This document shows, one piece after another, positions 50,560 to 62,743 of a stretch of 64,000 bases of DNA. Source of the DNA: Climacium dendroides (lineage: Eukaryota > Streptophyta > Bryopsida > Hypnales > Climaciaceae); NCBI GenBank assembly GCA_950106755.1, contig OX467083.1:41430555-41494554 (forward strand), in the 5' to 3' direction. The position numbers and the translations under genes are program-made. Under the pieces are notes generated by a model, which saw nothing but the letters and a program-made list of their open reading frames with translations, searched no databases and was not told the origin of the DNA. How positions within the stretch are numbered: position 1 is the first letter of the stretch; every line of letters begins with the position of its first letter.

Positions 50560-52360
50560 ACTAATTGCTAAAGGACCAAATACCATTTTTTAGCAACATA
50601 GCAATTTTGGATAGCTCACTATGAATGAAAATTTTATTTTTCTCTTTGAAATTTTCATACCAAATGTGCCCAAGAAGTAGCTTTAAGACCCAACAATTTT
50701 TATAATTTACGACTAGATGGTTAATAAGTTATTGTATAATATGTAATTTTCATTGAATTGCAAAGCAACTCAAACAATTCTTAAAAAATCACTTTTTTAA
50801 GATATAAAAATTTGTAATTGGTTTTCTAGATTTCTATATACATGGAAACTTAAGATTTGAATCATTCCATTTTGATTAATGAGATGAAAGATATGAAGAG
50901 TTTCAAGATTGTAGGTAGTTGTGGAATCTCTACTCTAAAATAAACTTTGAAGTCCTTTATTCAACTTCATTATTTTTGAAAAAACTGAAATAGTTGGGTG
51001 TAGATTGTTTACAGTATTATATCACTACAATGGCATTTTTCAAATCCATAACTAAATTCTTGACAATTTAGTATTTTGCTTTATTTTCTACTATCTATAT
51101 ATTATTTTTTCTTCTATGTTGTAAAATTCCAAATGATTTGAATTTTTTCATGCATGTAACCAACTTGCTTTAAAGAATGAATCCAAAGAGTAATCAGCAT
51201 TTTAGGCATTTTTTCATGCAAATTAGTATACCCTAAAGCTGTTGCTATAACCAAATTAAAAGTAAAAGAATAATTTTCTAATTAATAAGAACTTTGAAAT
51301 TCAATATTTTGTATGCACAAAGTAGTTCAAGGGCTTTGTTGCAATGTGAAAGGTTGCATTTTTATATAAATAGAAAGCTTTATATACAAAGGAGTGAAGG
51401 GACTTTGTTTTTGTGGCATTTGGACCTGTTGTGTGAAAGTTATGATTTTTTCAAAATAAAAGATAGTTTAATTTAATTTTTATTATAATTTTCATACTAT
51501 AGATCCAAACACCACAAAATTGGTATGAATAGAATCTTTGTGTACATAGGAGTGTAAGGGTTTTTTTTCATGGCGTTTGAACATATGACATGAAAGTTAT
51601 GATTTTTCAAAAATAAAAGATAAGTGAATTAATTTTAATGTTTTGATTCATAAAAACTTTGAAATTCATGAATTTAATACCGTTTGTCCAAATGCCAAAA
51701 GACAAAGTTTGTAGAACTTTCCAACAATAACCAAGAGTGCCACCAAGAATGCCACTAGACTCTTCATGATTTGTTAGATCTCAATGTATCAAATAAAACA
51801 AACAAAACAAACAACCTAACTTAAGGTATAGATGTGACCTTTTGAAGTGTAGCTACCCAATTTTTTGTAGGGCCAAAAAAATGATTTTTGTTGCTTTAAA
51901 CACTAATATCTTGCAATCCACATAGTGGAAAATTCTGAAAAATTTTCAACATTTTTTCAAACCATCATTCTTTAAGATCCTACTAGTGTGCCCTATTTGT
52001 TGCCAAAATAAAAGTAAAAGTAATTTTCTAATTTTTAATTTCTATAAAGTTCAAAAATCAATAATTTTCACACCATCAATTGGAACACCCATGGGAACAC
52101 CACAAAACAAACCCTACGCAACCCTTGTCACCGAGAGCTTTTTAACAGTACCAAGAGTGTGACTAGGAAACACGCAATCCGGAAGATTTCAACATAACAA
52201 ACAAAACAAACAAATAGTCTAACTTAACTATAACTATTGGATAGTTGCACGTGTCTAAAACCCTTTTTTTTTCTAAGATTTGGTACTTGTACTAGAAATG
52301 GTGGTTTTGGAGCGTTTTGGATGAAAACATAGTCAAAAACCTTTAGGGATTAACATGAGT
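50560..52360 (+). mobile_element. Repeat family R2, copy d, interrupted by R3 satellite-like units
   Basis: 50560-51230 follows the first two thirds of R2 copy c (taaaataaactttgaagtcc, tttgcaattta variants, accaacttg). Matching resumes at 51835-52000 (gaagtgtagctaccc, tcttgcaatccacatagtgg) and ends at 52270-52360 (ggtacttgtactagaaatgg, aacctttagggattaa). The gaps are filled by R3 units (51231-51834) and a related piece (52001-52265). Confidence 0.65.
51231..51834 (+). repeat. R3 satellite-like units inside R2
   Basis: Three to four units with the blocks atagaaagctttatat, acaaaggagtg, ggactttgttttt, gtggcatttgga, gaaagttatgatttt and aataaaagata. The stretch ends in caacctaacttaaggtatag, the same end sequence as the large R3 array near 59.5 and 60.4 kb. 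Confidence 0.75.
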
Positions 52361-54033
52361 TAAATTATATTCAAAATTTTCATATCAAATTAGAGTGACA
52401 AAAACAACAATCAAGACATTTTTTATATTAAAGACAACATTGTAAACTTTTGAATCTTTCATGTAAAGGTCAATTTCTTGAATTTATTTTTCTTCATGAC
52501 TATGAAAGAATGGAAATGAGACTATGAATCCTCTCTCTTTTCTAATTTTCAAACTATTTATTATTAAAACAATTCAAGTGTAAGCCTAGCCTACTTAGAA
52601 TTAACTATATTTCGTATAATTTGTGCTTGAATTTATGAAGGGGAGGGGGAATATGTATGTATCTATCCTTTCTTAATTTCTCCTAATGATTTAAAGGTGA
52701 AATTGAAAGGACAAGTTTTATTCTTTTTTTTTTGAGTTGTTGTAATAAGAAGACAAGAATGGCACTATAATCCATCACAACAATCAAAAAGAAAAAAAAT
52801 TGACACAAAAGAACTAAAGAAGTATGCACATGCTTCTCTCTTTCAAAACAATTTAAATAAAAAAGATGACATGAAGAAGGAATATTTTTTTCTTCTTTGA
52901 CAAAACTAAAGTAACTTATATATAAAACATGGAGCAAAGTAGATAGGCATGTAACTAGCCCTCCCATCATAAAAATCACAAAAATAGTTTTTTATAATAC
53001 CTTGGATGATTGAATTATAAGACTTTGAATCTTTATAGCTTAAAATTTTGTAGTATATATAGAACATGGTGCTATGTGGAATAGAAGCATGCCTTTCCCT
53101 CATGCAAATATTATCTAAAAGATGAGATATGGTCCTACATTAGGTAAGCACATTGCCCCACACATGCCAAACCCTTATAAAAATAATGAAAATCTATTAT
53201 ATATTGGAGAATGGGAATGGTTTGACAAACATACTACTGAATGGTTTCCACCCAAATCCCCCACTTCCAAGCTCAAAACTTTCAAGAAAAAATATCTAAT
53301 GAAATGTAAAAATAAATGAAAATTGACTACAAGGTGTTCGATCTTACTTTGGCCAATGCCAATTCTTCAAGTGCATTCAACCGAACCAAAAGTGCAGAAA
53401 AATAGTCCCTCAATTAATAATAGCAAATCATCACATCGTCATAAGGTTATCTAATCATCTTCAAAGGATAATCCCTCACAACTACCGGTAGACCATTTCA
53501 ATGGATGTCATGCATACAAACAAGTTCTATTGTAAACTTGAAGTTTCAATTTTCATGTCTATTTGAAATTCTCATGTTATCATAAATATATAGTTCTAAT
53601 CTTTTCAAATAAATAAGGTGTTCACCATTGTTGCAACATTAAAAAAATGCGTACATCTAATGTCCTAGACATATTTTTCCATCCTTGAATTGTAAATAAA
53701 ATCAACAACATTCATTGCAATTGTAGACATGATTTCACAAATGCAACCAATTTCCTACATAATTGTACACTTTTCAATACACAATTCATAAGCCAATGCA
53801 CATTTAACAAAACCAATGTTTTAGACTTTTTTTAATTTTTTAAGTCAAAAGATGGTAAAATAAACCAATACAATATATCATGTCCATAAGACATATTAAA
53901 GATAACACTAGCTTCTAAATCCTACAACCTATAGCACTATCCAATTTGGTTGAATGAAATTGCTTGCTTGCTTGATTCATGCAACGTGCTTTAAGCATGG
54001 CATTGTTCCTCATTGTATAAGCATATGTATAAG
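52361..54033. other. AT-rich stretch and 3' flank of the kinase gene
   Basis: No further gene is supported. The last few hundred bases should contain the kinase 3' UTR. Confidence 0.4.
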
Positions 54034-55101
54034 TCACACAATGCCTTGTTGATGCCCAATTGGATAATGAATAGTTCGAGGTTTACAAGTTGACATCAAA
54101 GTAGAATTGCTTGGATGCAAGCTTCGTTTGGCTTTGAAAAAGGGATGATGCAAGGCTTCTAACGCAGTGAGGCGCTTTTGCGGATCCCAAACTATCAATG
54201 ATTGCATCAAATCTAAAGCTAAATGGCTTGCACGGGGAACGCGGCTTGCGAGGTTGACTAGTGGGGATGTATTTTGGAACTTGAAATTGCAAGCATTTGC
54301 AATCCTACATCCTTCTTTCCAATCTTGTTTCCAATAATTTGGTGAACCAAGTACTGCAGAAATTTGATCGAGTTGACTTACTTCACTTGCACCATAAAAA
54401 AGGGGTTTAGATCGAAACATCTCTGCCATAATGACCCCTAAAGACCACATGTCTATACATGTGGAATAAGATGGAGAACAAAGTAGAATCTCAGGTGCTT
54501 GATACCATAGGGTCCCTACTTTGGTGGTGTTACATCCACATGTGCAACCTTCTTTTCCACAATACCCTATCTTATTTCTAGACCTAGTACTCTTCTTTAG
54601 ACAAAATCCCATCTTCTTTGATAGACCAAAGTCAGCTAGCTTCAAAGTCCCTTTATTAGCTAATATATTCTCTGGCTTGAGGTCACGGTGAACATAGCAC
54701 TTGCTATGCATGTAAACTGTTGCTTGAAGGATTTGATACATCCAAGATTGAATTTGTACTTCGGACAGAGGAGTTCTATCAATAATCATTTTCAACAAAT
54801 TTGTTGGCATGTACTCAAACACATAAAACAACTCGTCATCACATTTTACAACTTGTTTTAGTTGTACAATGTTAGGATGATCTTGTAAGGCCTCCAAAGC
54901 TTCTACTTCCTCCATTTTTTCTCCCTTTTCATAGCTCTTGGCAATGGATTTACTCTTCAATTGCTTTATAGCCACCACTTCATTGGTGCCATTGTCAATA
55001 GCTTTCCAAACCGACCCATAGACCCCTTCCCCTACTTGTTCAAGTGCTGTATATTGGGCCCCCATGACTTTGGGTTTTATAATTTCTACCAATCCTTCCA
55101 A
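54034..55101 (-). CDS. Intronless CMGC serine/threonine kinase, RCK/MAK (MHK)-like
   Basis: A single exon of 355 codons. The glycine loop GEGVYGSV is at 24-31, the ATP lysine in VAIKQLK is K46, the catalytic loop HRDLKPEN is at 138-145, DFG at 157-159 and APE at 202-204, followed by the CMGC-type DMWSLGVIMAEMF. The stretches LFYVFEYMPTNLLKMI, WMYQILQ and LFYGASEVSQLDQISAVLGSP resemble the RCK/MAK branch, related to cyclin-dependent kinases; animal members act in cilia, and plant MHK is poorly known. The DFG-APE segment is about 48 residues instead of the usual 20-30 and carries a cysteine cluster (C181, C186, C188, C190). The TxY motif typical of MAK is not seen. Lack of introns, unlike its neighbours, suggests a retrocopy, yet all catalytic residues are intact. 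It lies alone in the repeat desert. Confidence 0.85.
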   Translation of the reverse strand: MEGLVEIIKPKVMGAQYTALEQVGEGVYGSVWKAIDNGTNEVVAIKQLKSKSIAKSYEKGEKMEEVEALEALQDHPNIVQLKQVVKCDDELFYVFEYMPTNLLKMIIDRTPLSEVQIQSWMYQILQATVYMHSKCYVHRDLKPENILANKGTLKLADFGLSKKMGFCLKKSTRSRNKIGYCGKEGCTCGCNTTKVGTLWYQAPEILLCSPSYSTCIDMWSLGVIMAEMFRSKPLFYGASEVSQLDQISAVLGSPNYWKQDWKEGCRIANACNFKFQNTSPLVNLASRVPRASHLALDLMQSLIVWDPQKRLTALEALHHPFFKAKRSLHPSNSTLMSTCKPRTIHYPIGHQQGIV

Positions 55102-58100
55102 TAGTGTTTGACTATCACACTTATGTCTTTGCTTTGTATTTTTTTTTTCTAAGGCTCATTTGAACAATCACATAGGTGTCACATATGTCAATCCATTCGA
55201 ACAAAGAATTTGGGTAGGTAATACATGTAAACTACAAGCATGTGATTCCATGCACGTTGACGAGCTAAACAACATGACAAATTATTCATTGAATAATGGT
55301 GAATGAACAAATAAATGAAAATGCATTGCCAAAACATATCTTAACAAGTAAAAGTTTGAAGTGTTGATCAAATCATGTACTGTATTATATACAAGTGCAC
55401 GGTAATGTAAAAGTTGTGGGTAACACAACTTTTACATTGTGACCACGCTTTTACATTATTACATAATTCTTTGTACTTTTACTTTGTCATTTAAATTTTC
55501 ATGCTTTGATTTTGTCATTTTACTTTTACTTTTACATTGTCATTTCATTTGTTGAAATGATGTGCTTGCTTAACATAGTTCTGTGCTTGCAATTGCAGCT
55601 GGAGAGCAATAAATAATGCATTCAACTACCAGAAGCCTTCAAAAGCCTATGCCTTTGAAAAATGGTGCAAATTTAAGCCTATGCCTTCTAAAGCAATCCA
55701 ATGCGAGTTGAGGATTTTTTTGAGGCAAATAATAAGAGTTAAAATATTTCTACATAATTATGCTCTATGCTTTCAATTTTGAAAATTCATAAAATTCATA
55801 TTGTGTGAACTAGTATGAAAAAAATTTGAAACAATTTGGATTGATTTTTTTGCCTTGTCTAACGTTCTCACCAAAAAATCATTATTTGAACCACCCCCAC
55901 TTGGTAGGGACAAAATAAATAGCCTTTTTTTTAATGAAGTGTTTTCAATTTACTGTGTTTTGTACAAATGCGCAATTGTAACCATCCCATGTAGCCCTGG
56001 AGGCTCAAAGCTAGAATTTGTACTTGGGCTTGGACTTTAACCCTAAAACACCAAATTGGTCACCATGGACATCATCTACTTGAAATTTTGTGTGAAAAGG
56101 GGAGGTCTTGCATGATAGTTTGACTTCCCAAAGGCTCTTTTGGTGGATTTTTTAGCGAATGATTCCTTACAAGGTTGAGTTAATTATTTGTTACATAGTA
56201 GAGGAGTTGAAAAATACGTATCAATTCCCTCAAATTCAAATTCAATGACACAAAGTGCATCATATATACAATTTCAAGTCCATCTTTAAAATCAGGTTGC
56301 GCAGAAGTTGCCCATCCAATGTTGTTATATGTTGATGGAAGCCAGTACAAGTATACCAACCCAAAGCTTACATATATGACTACAAGATGGAGTCCATTAA
56401 ATTTCTAAAAACATGTTGAATTCTAAACTTCATTCCTTTGTTATATTATTGTATGAAGATTGGAGATCAAGTTAAGAGGTTAGCTCCAATGCATTCTTCT
56501 TACAAACATCATATTTTGTACATAGGATAAAGCATATTTTTGAAAATCTTTTGCCAAAATTGGGTGTCATAAGCTTGAGGATTAGAATCAAATGTAGAGG
56601 GGGCCTTCTTTTTTGCAAATAAGTCAAGATTAATGATGTTTATTAGCAATGTTCTTTTTGCTAAACAACATATGAGGAATTGACAAGGATCTTAAGCAAT
56701 GTTTCTTTTGAAAAAAGCATTTTAGATGGAAAAAGCAAAGCCCAACAATCTAGATGTTGATTAAGTACTTGTTTCCAATGTATAGTGTTCTAGATGTTCA
56801 TACTTATATTTCATATTGTACTTTAAAATGTATTAATTATTTTATATAACACAATATAGTAACTATTGACTTTTATATATAATACAATATTAGAAATGGC
56901 CATTAATATTTGCAATACATGACTTATAATCACTGAAAATAAATATCATTCCTATAAAAGACAAAAACATTGTTCAAGCATTTTCTAATGACAAAACTAC
57001 AACCACGATCCTAAACATCCACCAAAACAAAACACAAATACTATAATTGTCAATTGCAACCAAATATTGTGGCTTTTTTTATCCAATCCATGCAGAAAGA
57101 AACAACACAGCTATATAGATTTGATTAAAAAGGTCAAGAAGTTGGATCTAAACTAAGACATTTTAAATTATGATTCTATTTTTTTGTAGGGATGAAATAA
57201 ACAATATCAAATTTAGATTGTAGGTTGGCATCAAGAAATGAAAACCGTGCAAATTTATAGATTGGAAATGATTGTAATGAGTACAATCTCTTGTATGCCA
57301 CTTTAAAATTGCTATGTATGTGTATCCAATTGATTGATCCTTCAAAGAAGCATGTAATACTTGATCATTGTCAGTGTTGCTTCTTAACCATCACCATACC
57401 CAATACTCATATTCTACAAATACTCCATCAATTTGGAATATGTGACTATATGAAAGAACGTTCTCAAGATGATTTTTAAAAGTAGTCTAATTATTTTTGA
57501 CAAGTCTATTTTGGAGCTACTTGTCTTTCTCAATAGTTGATTATTTACATTTTTTTTATTAATCTAGTTGCAAGGCATGAAAAAAACAAGCTACTTAGAA
57601 ACAAAAAAAAATAGTTGGGGTTGAATTGTGCAAAGAAAAATGAAAGATTATTTATGCCTTTAGCATAAACAAAAGGGTTAGAATAATATCAATACTAAAT
57701 TAAAACTTCATTGTTCTTCACACTACTATCAATGACTTCCTATTGTTTAAAATTATAAAATCTTCAAATTATAATTATGATCATTTTTAATTTTTTTAAA
57801 TTGCAAGTTATAATATTATAAAATATTTGTAATATTCTAATATCTAATTTTCTGGATTTCATGTTATTTAATTAAAAATCTGAAAATTAAATTGAGACAT
57901 TTTTAAATTACAAATATATAATATTTAAAATTTTTTAATTTATAAGTTAATTCATATGAAATAGTCTTTACTTTTTTTTTATTGTTTACCAAATTAGTTT
58001 TTAGGAAATTACTAATTAGTTGTTTTAGTTTGAATTAAAACAACACCGCTTGTGTAAGCCTGAGAGGTTAACAAGCTTGCATTTTGAGGTTGGAAGAGCC

Positions 58101-58489
58101 TGGAAATTGAGAATTTGGTATTTCAAATTATTTTTTATAGAAAAAATAGAAATTTTGCAGAATAATTATATTTTTAAGCATCTTTTAAGCTTGATTTTTG
58201 AAAAAAATTGGATATTTGATAAAAATGTGTTCATCTTGCCCTTCACTTATGACATTGAACTTTGTTGCCATTGGATGTAAACATAATAAACCATTGAGGT
58301 AGGATAGATTTAAATCCAAAAGTCTTTAAGGGGGTTGCTAGCATATGAACCTAGAATTTTAAGCCCATTGAACCTATGAGCATAGACACCCATTTTATAG
58401 GTGCCTATGTTATAGTCAACTTTTAAAGTTATAGGATGCCTAAATTATAGGTACTTGTATTTCAGGTGTTTATATTATAAGTATCTATT
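55102..58489. other. AT-rich stretch upstream of the kinase gene
   Basis: No gene is supported. A perfect hairpin lies at 55404-55438 and a TTATAGGTACCTA-type repeat at 58395-58490. Extremely AT-rich sequence occupies about 57720-58030. Confidence 0.4.
55404..55438. repeat. Perfect 15-bp hairpin upstream of the kinase gene
   Basis: Arms aatgtaaaagttgtg and cacaacttttacatt flank a 5-base loop. Further cttttaca/tttacatt pieces follow to about 55550, suggesting the end of a decayed fold-back element. It is 300 bp upstream of the kinase start on its strand. Confidence 0.75.
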
Positions 58490-58490
58490 A
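58395..58490. repeat. TTATAGGTACCTA-type dispersed repeat, copy 3
   Basis: Units tataggtgcctatgttatag, attataggtacttg and tatattataagtatct directly precede the R3 array. Confidence 0.6.
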
Positions 58491-60445
58491 GTGTACCTTG
58501 TGTTGTTGCTATAGCTAGAATAAAAATAAAAATAATTTTTAATGTTTTTGATTCATTAAAACAATTCAATAGCTTTCACACCGTAGTGTATTCTACACCA
58601 TTACTACAATATAATTAAAAATATTTTAATTTAATTTAATTTTTTTTAACAAATATATATATATATATGACTTCTAATAAACACCACAAAAAAAGTAAAA
58701 AATAATATCTTAATTTTTAATTCATTAAAACTTTGAAATTCAATAACTTTTACATAATAACATGAAAGGTTACATTCTTGGTACAAATAGAAAGCTTTGT
58801 ATACAAAGGAGTGCAAAGGATTTGTTTTGTAGCTTTGAGACATGTCATGTAGAAGTTATAGTTTTTTATTTAAAAATATCCATAACTTTTACACCGTAGG
58901 TTCAAAGGCAACAAAAGTGACACAAATAGAAAGTTTTATGCACAAAGGAGTGTAAAGGCTTTGTTTTGTAGTATTTGGATATGTGATGTGAAATTTATGA
59001 TTTCTTCAAAATAAAAAATATTTTTGAATTTTTGAATTCATAAAAACTTTGAAATTCAATAACTTAGTGTGTCAAAACCAAAATAGAAACAAAAATAATT
59101 TTTGAATTTTTAAAATTAGTAAGAACTTTAAAGACTAGTACATTTTATGCACAAAAGAATGCAAAGGGCTTTGTTGCGGTGAAAGAGGTTGCATTCTTGA
59201 TATGAATAGAAAGCTCTTTGCAGAAAGCAAAGCAAGTGGCATTTGGACAAGGTATGTAAAAGTTATATGGTTTTCCAAAAATTAAAGATAATTTAATTTC
59301 AATTTTTAAATTCACAAAAAAATTGAATTTCAATAACTTTCACATAGTAGGTCCAAACACTACAAAACAAAGTCCATGCCCCCCTTTATGCGGAGAGCCA
59401 AGTTTTTTAATGGTACTAGAAATGCCGCTAGTGGACTTGTGGTTTTTAATTTCTCATTATATCAAACAAAACAAACAAACAACCTAACTTAAGGTATGGA
59501 CTAGTGTGCCTTGTAATGTTGCCACAATACAATATAATTAAATTAAAAATAATCAAATTGAAAAAATTCATAACTTTCACATCGTAGGTCCATATAATAA
59601 CAAACTAGCACAAATAGAAAGTTATATGCTCAAAGGAGTGTACGAACTTTGTTTTGTAATGTTTAGACATGCCATTTGAAAGTTATGATTTTGAAAATAA
59701 AAGGTAATTTAATTTTAAAAATTAATATTAAAAAATCCATAACTTCCACACCATAGATCCAAAACCTACACTATAGTGTGAGAGCTTATGTTCTAAGTAT
59801 GAATAGAAAACTTCATACACCAAGGAGTGCAAGGTCTTTGTTTTGTGGCATTTAGACATGCATGTAAAAGTTGTGGTTTTTCCTAAATAAAAGATAATTT
59901 CATTCAATTTTTTAATCTAAAAAATTTCAAACATACATACCATTGGTTCAAACGCCACAAAACTAGCACAAATAGAAAGATTTTCTACAAAGAAATGCAA
60001 GGGCTTTTCTTGGTGACGATTGGACATACAATATGAAAGTTATGATTTTTTCAAAGCAAATGATAATTTAATCTAATTTTTTAATTAAAAAATCCATAAC
60101 TTTCACACACTACATTCAAACTCCATGAAGCTAGTACAAAAAGAAAGCTTTCAACACAAAGAAGACCAAGGGCTTTGTTTTGAGGCATCTAGATATGTGA
60201 CATGAAAGTTATGATCTTTTCAAAATGAAAGATAATTTAATTCAATTTTTGAATTCATAAAAACTTTGAAATTCAATAACTTTCACACAATAGGTCCAAA
60301 TAGGGTCCAAACAAATTTTGTACATCCTTCTTTGCCAAGAGTTTTTGAGTAGTAATAAGACCATTGCTAGATGCCTCATGATTTCTTAGATCTCAGCATA
60401 TCAACCAAACCAAACAACCTAATTTAAAGTATAGATATATTCTAG
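58490..60445 (+). repeat. R3 tandem array, about ten diverged units of 140-190 bp
   Basis: A unit with atagaaag, acaaaggagtgcaagg, gctttgttttgtggcatt, gaaagttatgatttt, aataaaagataattta and ataactttcacac recurs along the stretch. The atagaaag block falls near 58787, 58926, 59206, 59614, 59803, 59972 and 60142. Two internal end sequences (aacctaactt or aacctaattt followed by aaggtat/aaagtat) lie near 59490 and 60420, so at least two longer elements may be joined. Confidence 0.8.
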
Positions 60446-60535
60446 GCACCATCTATAATTACAGGATACATATATTATAGGTACCTACATTGTAGATGTC
60501 TTCAATTATGGTTGTAGGATACCTATTTATACCTA
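60430..60535. repeat. TTATAGGTACCTA-type dispersed repeat, copy 4
   Basis: Units attataggtacctacattg and tgtaggatacctatttatac directly follow the R3 array, so copies 3 and 4 flank it. Confidence 0.6.
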
Positions 60536-62390
60536 GACTCAATACTTAAAGTTTTGCATTATTAGGCTCACATACTAGCATTGTTGTCCCCTACATCTTG
60601 ATAATCAAATGAGATTCTTGTTCATTCATATACTTCTTTGTTTGTGAATTTTACCAATTACTAACACATTTAAGACTCTTGCTATAATGCTTGTAAAAGC
60701 AAGAGTACATCTCATAATGTTGCAAAAATTTATCTTTGGGATTTAAATGGTCCAAATTTTTTGGTTATGAAATTTGTCTTCATTCTTAATAGGATAGAGG
60801 GATTTGAAATTTCACTACTTCCCAAATTTATCCTTGAAATTCTATATGAACTTTAGGGTTATTAGATGACAAAACATTATTAATTTGTAATGTCTATAAC
60901 TCCAAAATTTAGTAATTTGATGTTTCAAGACTTTGGTATGCCATTTAAAGTATTTTAGTTCTTTTGACTTTGTGTTCTCCAAATCTTGATTTTATTATCC
61001 AAAATGATACCTTTTGTTTATATCAAAAATAAAAAATAAATATTTTATTCATATTCATAATTATATAATATGAGCATAAAAAGTGAATGATTTTGAAGAT
61101 TAATTTCATGATTATAGGCCATCCTTTTTAGATTTAATATTTTCCCTTTTGCCAATGCATATGATTTGTGTATATAGGCATGTTGGTTGAATGTAAGCCT
61201 TAAACAAATCCAATATCGCCCCATGCCAATTGTGATCACCAAGAGAGGAATTATCCAATTTTGTTTTGTTACCTCATGACGTCGTTATCTCCATTCATTA
61301 TGGATTTGGTAGTAAAAGGGTTGGAATAAAGACTCAAAAGGTTGAAATTGGGTTAGAAAGTTTCAATTATATGGATTCCATGAACCATACATGTCAAAAG
61401 TAGGGTCAATAGATTCATTTGTTATTCTAGAATTTTAAAGAATTTGTTTGGATTACCATTGTATTTAGTTTGTTTTGGGCAATACCCCCATAGGGATAAC
61501 TACTTCTATTATTGAATATGAGAGTGGTAGAGTCCTTCCTTCCTTCCAAAATCTGAGAATAAGAATTAGTTTTCAAAAAAGGAGTTTCATCCCTTCTAAA
61601 ATCCTCATTATAATCGTGTAAGAAATCAATAGCATTCTAATAGAGGAGAATGGCCTCCTTCATAGGGACAATTGTGAAAGTTTGGCATAAAGAAATTATA
61701 CCTCGTGCAAGCCACATACCTTAAAGCATTTTCTCCTTGAAAGTTGGATATGATTTTGAACAACATCACAAGGCCCCTTGAAGGAAGCAACACCAAATTG
61801 TAACAAATATGTTCTCCAATGCCTAAATAATGGTTTTTGAATAAAGAATTTTATGAGTAAAAATTGCAACAACTTTCCCAAAGGATTGTACGATGCTTTT
61901 ACTTTGACCGCCTATGATGTTTTTATTTTATTTTTCCAAAAATGAGTTGACCAAAATACATGTAAAATATTTTGTGATTGGAATTGTTGTTTTGTTGTAA
62001 AGAAAATTTTGGGAGAATCCCATAAGCCTCAATATTCATGAATCATCAATAATAGGTTATCCTACCTCAAGGTAAGATATTCTAAAAGTGCACATGCTCT
62101 AAAATCATCCATTCCCTAAATGTACACTACTAATACAGGTTGCTTTTTTGTAGCCTTCACAAATGCACAAAAAGTGTACATTTGAGCAAGTGGGTGATTT
62201 TAGAGCCTTATGTCATTTCAACTTCAAAATTTCATAACTAATTCCACAAAACTCCAAATAATATGAAACAACTTGGGTTAGATGCCAATTCCACTTACCC
62301 TTTCAAGGAAAATTTACTGCAAAATATTTCAATGAGTTTCACATCCCGAAATTCAGTTTTCAACTCTTAAATGAGCGATTTAGGGACCTC
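60536..62390. other. AT-rich stretch without a gene
   Basis: Only short open frames without domains or splice support are present. Composition rises sharply at about 62390. Confidence 0.45.
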
Positions 62391-62394
62391 CTAC

Positions 62395-62603
62395 CTAACC
62401 CAAGTTCCTTGGTTGTTGAAGTGTAAGCATAGCTGTTGAAGGTGTTTCAGCTGTAGCTCTCGAATTACAGTATCCATAGCTGATTCCTCCCTGATAGTGA
62501 TCGTCCTTGCTTGGGCTTGCCTATGAAGTCTTCCTGGAGGAGAGTGGTGATGTCCCGGGTGAGATTTTTCAATAGACAACTCGCAGATTGATGCCATGAC
62601 CAT
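62395..62603 (-). CDS. Possible orphan first exon, divergent to PYM
   Basis: A frame starting at 62603 encodes about 69 residues (MVMASICELSIEKSHPGHHH, then an R/Q-rich part, then MDTVIRELQLKHLQQLCLHF and NNQGTWV). It ends at a good donor-like gttag|gtagg, followed by a stop if unspliced. Codon use is balanced and unlike the desert that begins next to it, and the second half looks like an amphipathic helix. No downstream exon could be found to the left in the AT-rich DNA. The family is not recognised. It may be the stump of a gene cut by repeat insertion, a small gene, or chance coding in a promoter. Confidence 0.3.
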
Positions 62604-62743
62604 TTGCAGGTTTCAATTCGAAGCTCGGGATACGCTGCAGTCGTAAGTTTGCAAGCCAGAGTGTGTACCGAGTTTCACACACAGAAGATTTAGGGTTTGG
62701 CTCTTCCACTTGAATCTAGTCCGTCGCAATCAGATCGGAGGCT
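62604..62743 (+). promoter_or_regulatory. PYM 5' flank with a telo box
   Basis: A TTTAGGGTTT element (telo box in reverse) lies at 62689-62698, about 45 bp before the PYM start codon. Telo boxes are common near start sites of plant genes for translation and growth. The 140 bp between the PYM start and the divergent frame could serve both. Confidence 0.45.
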
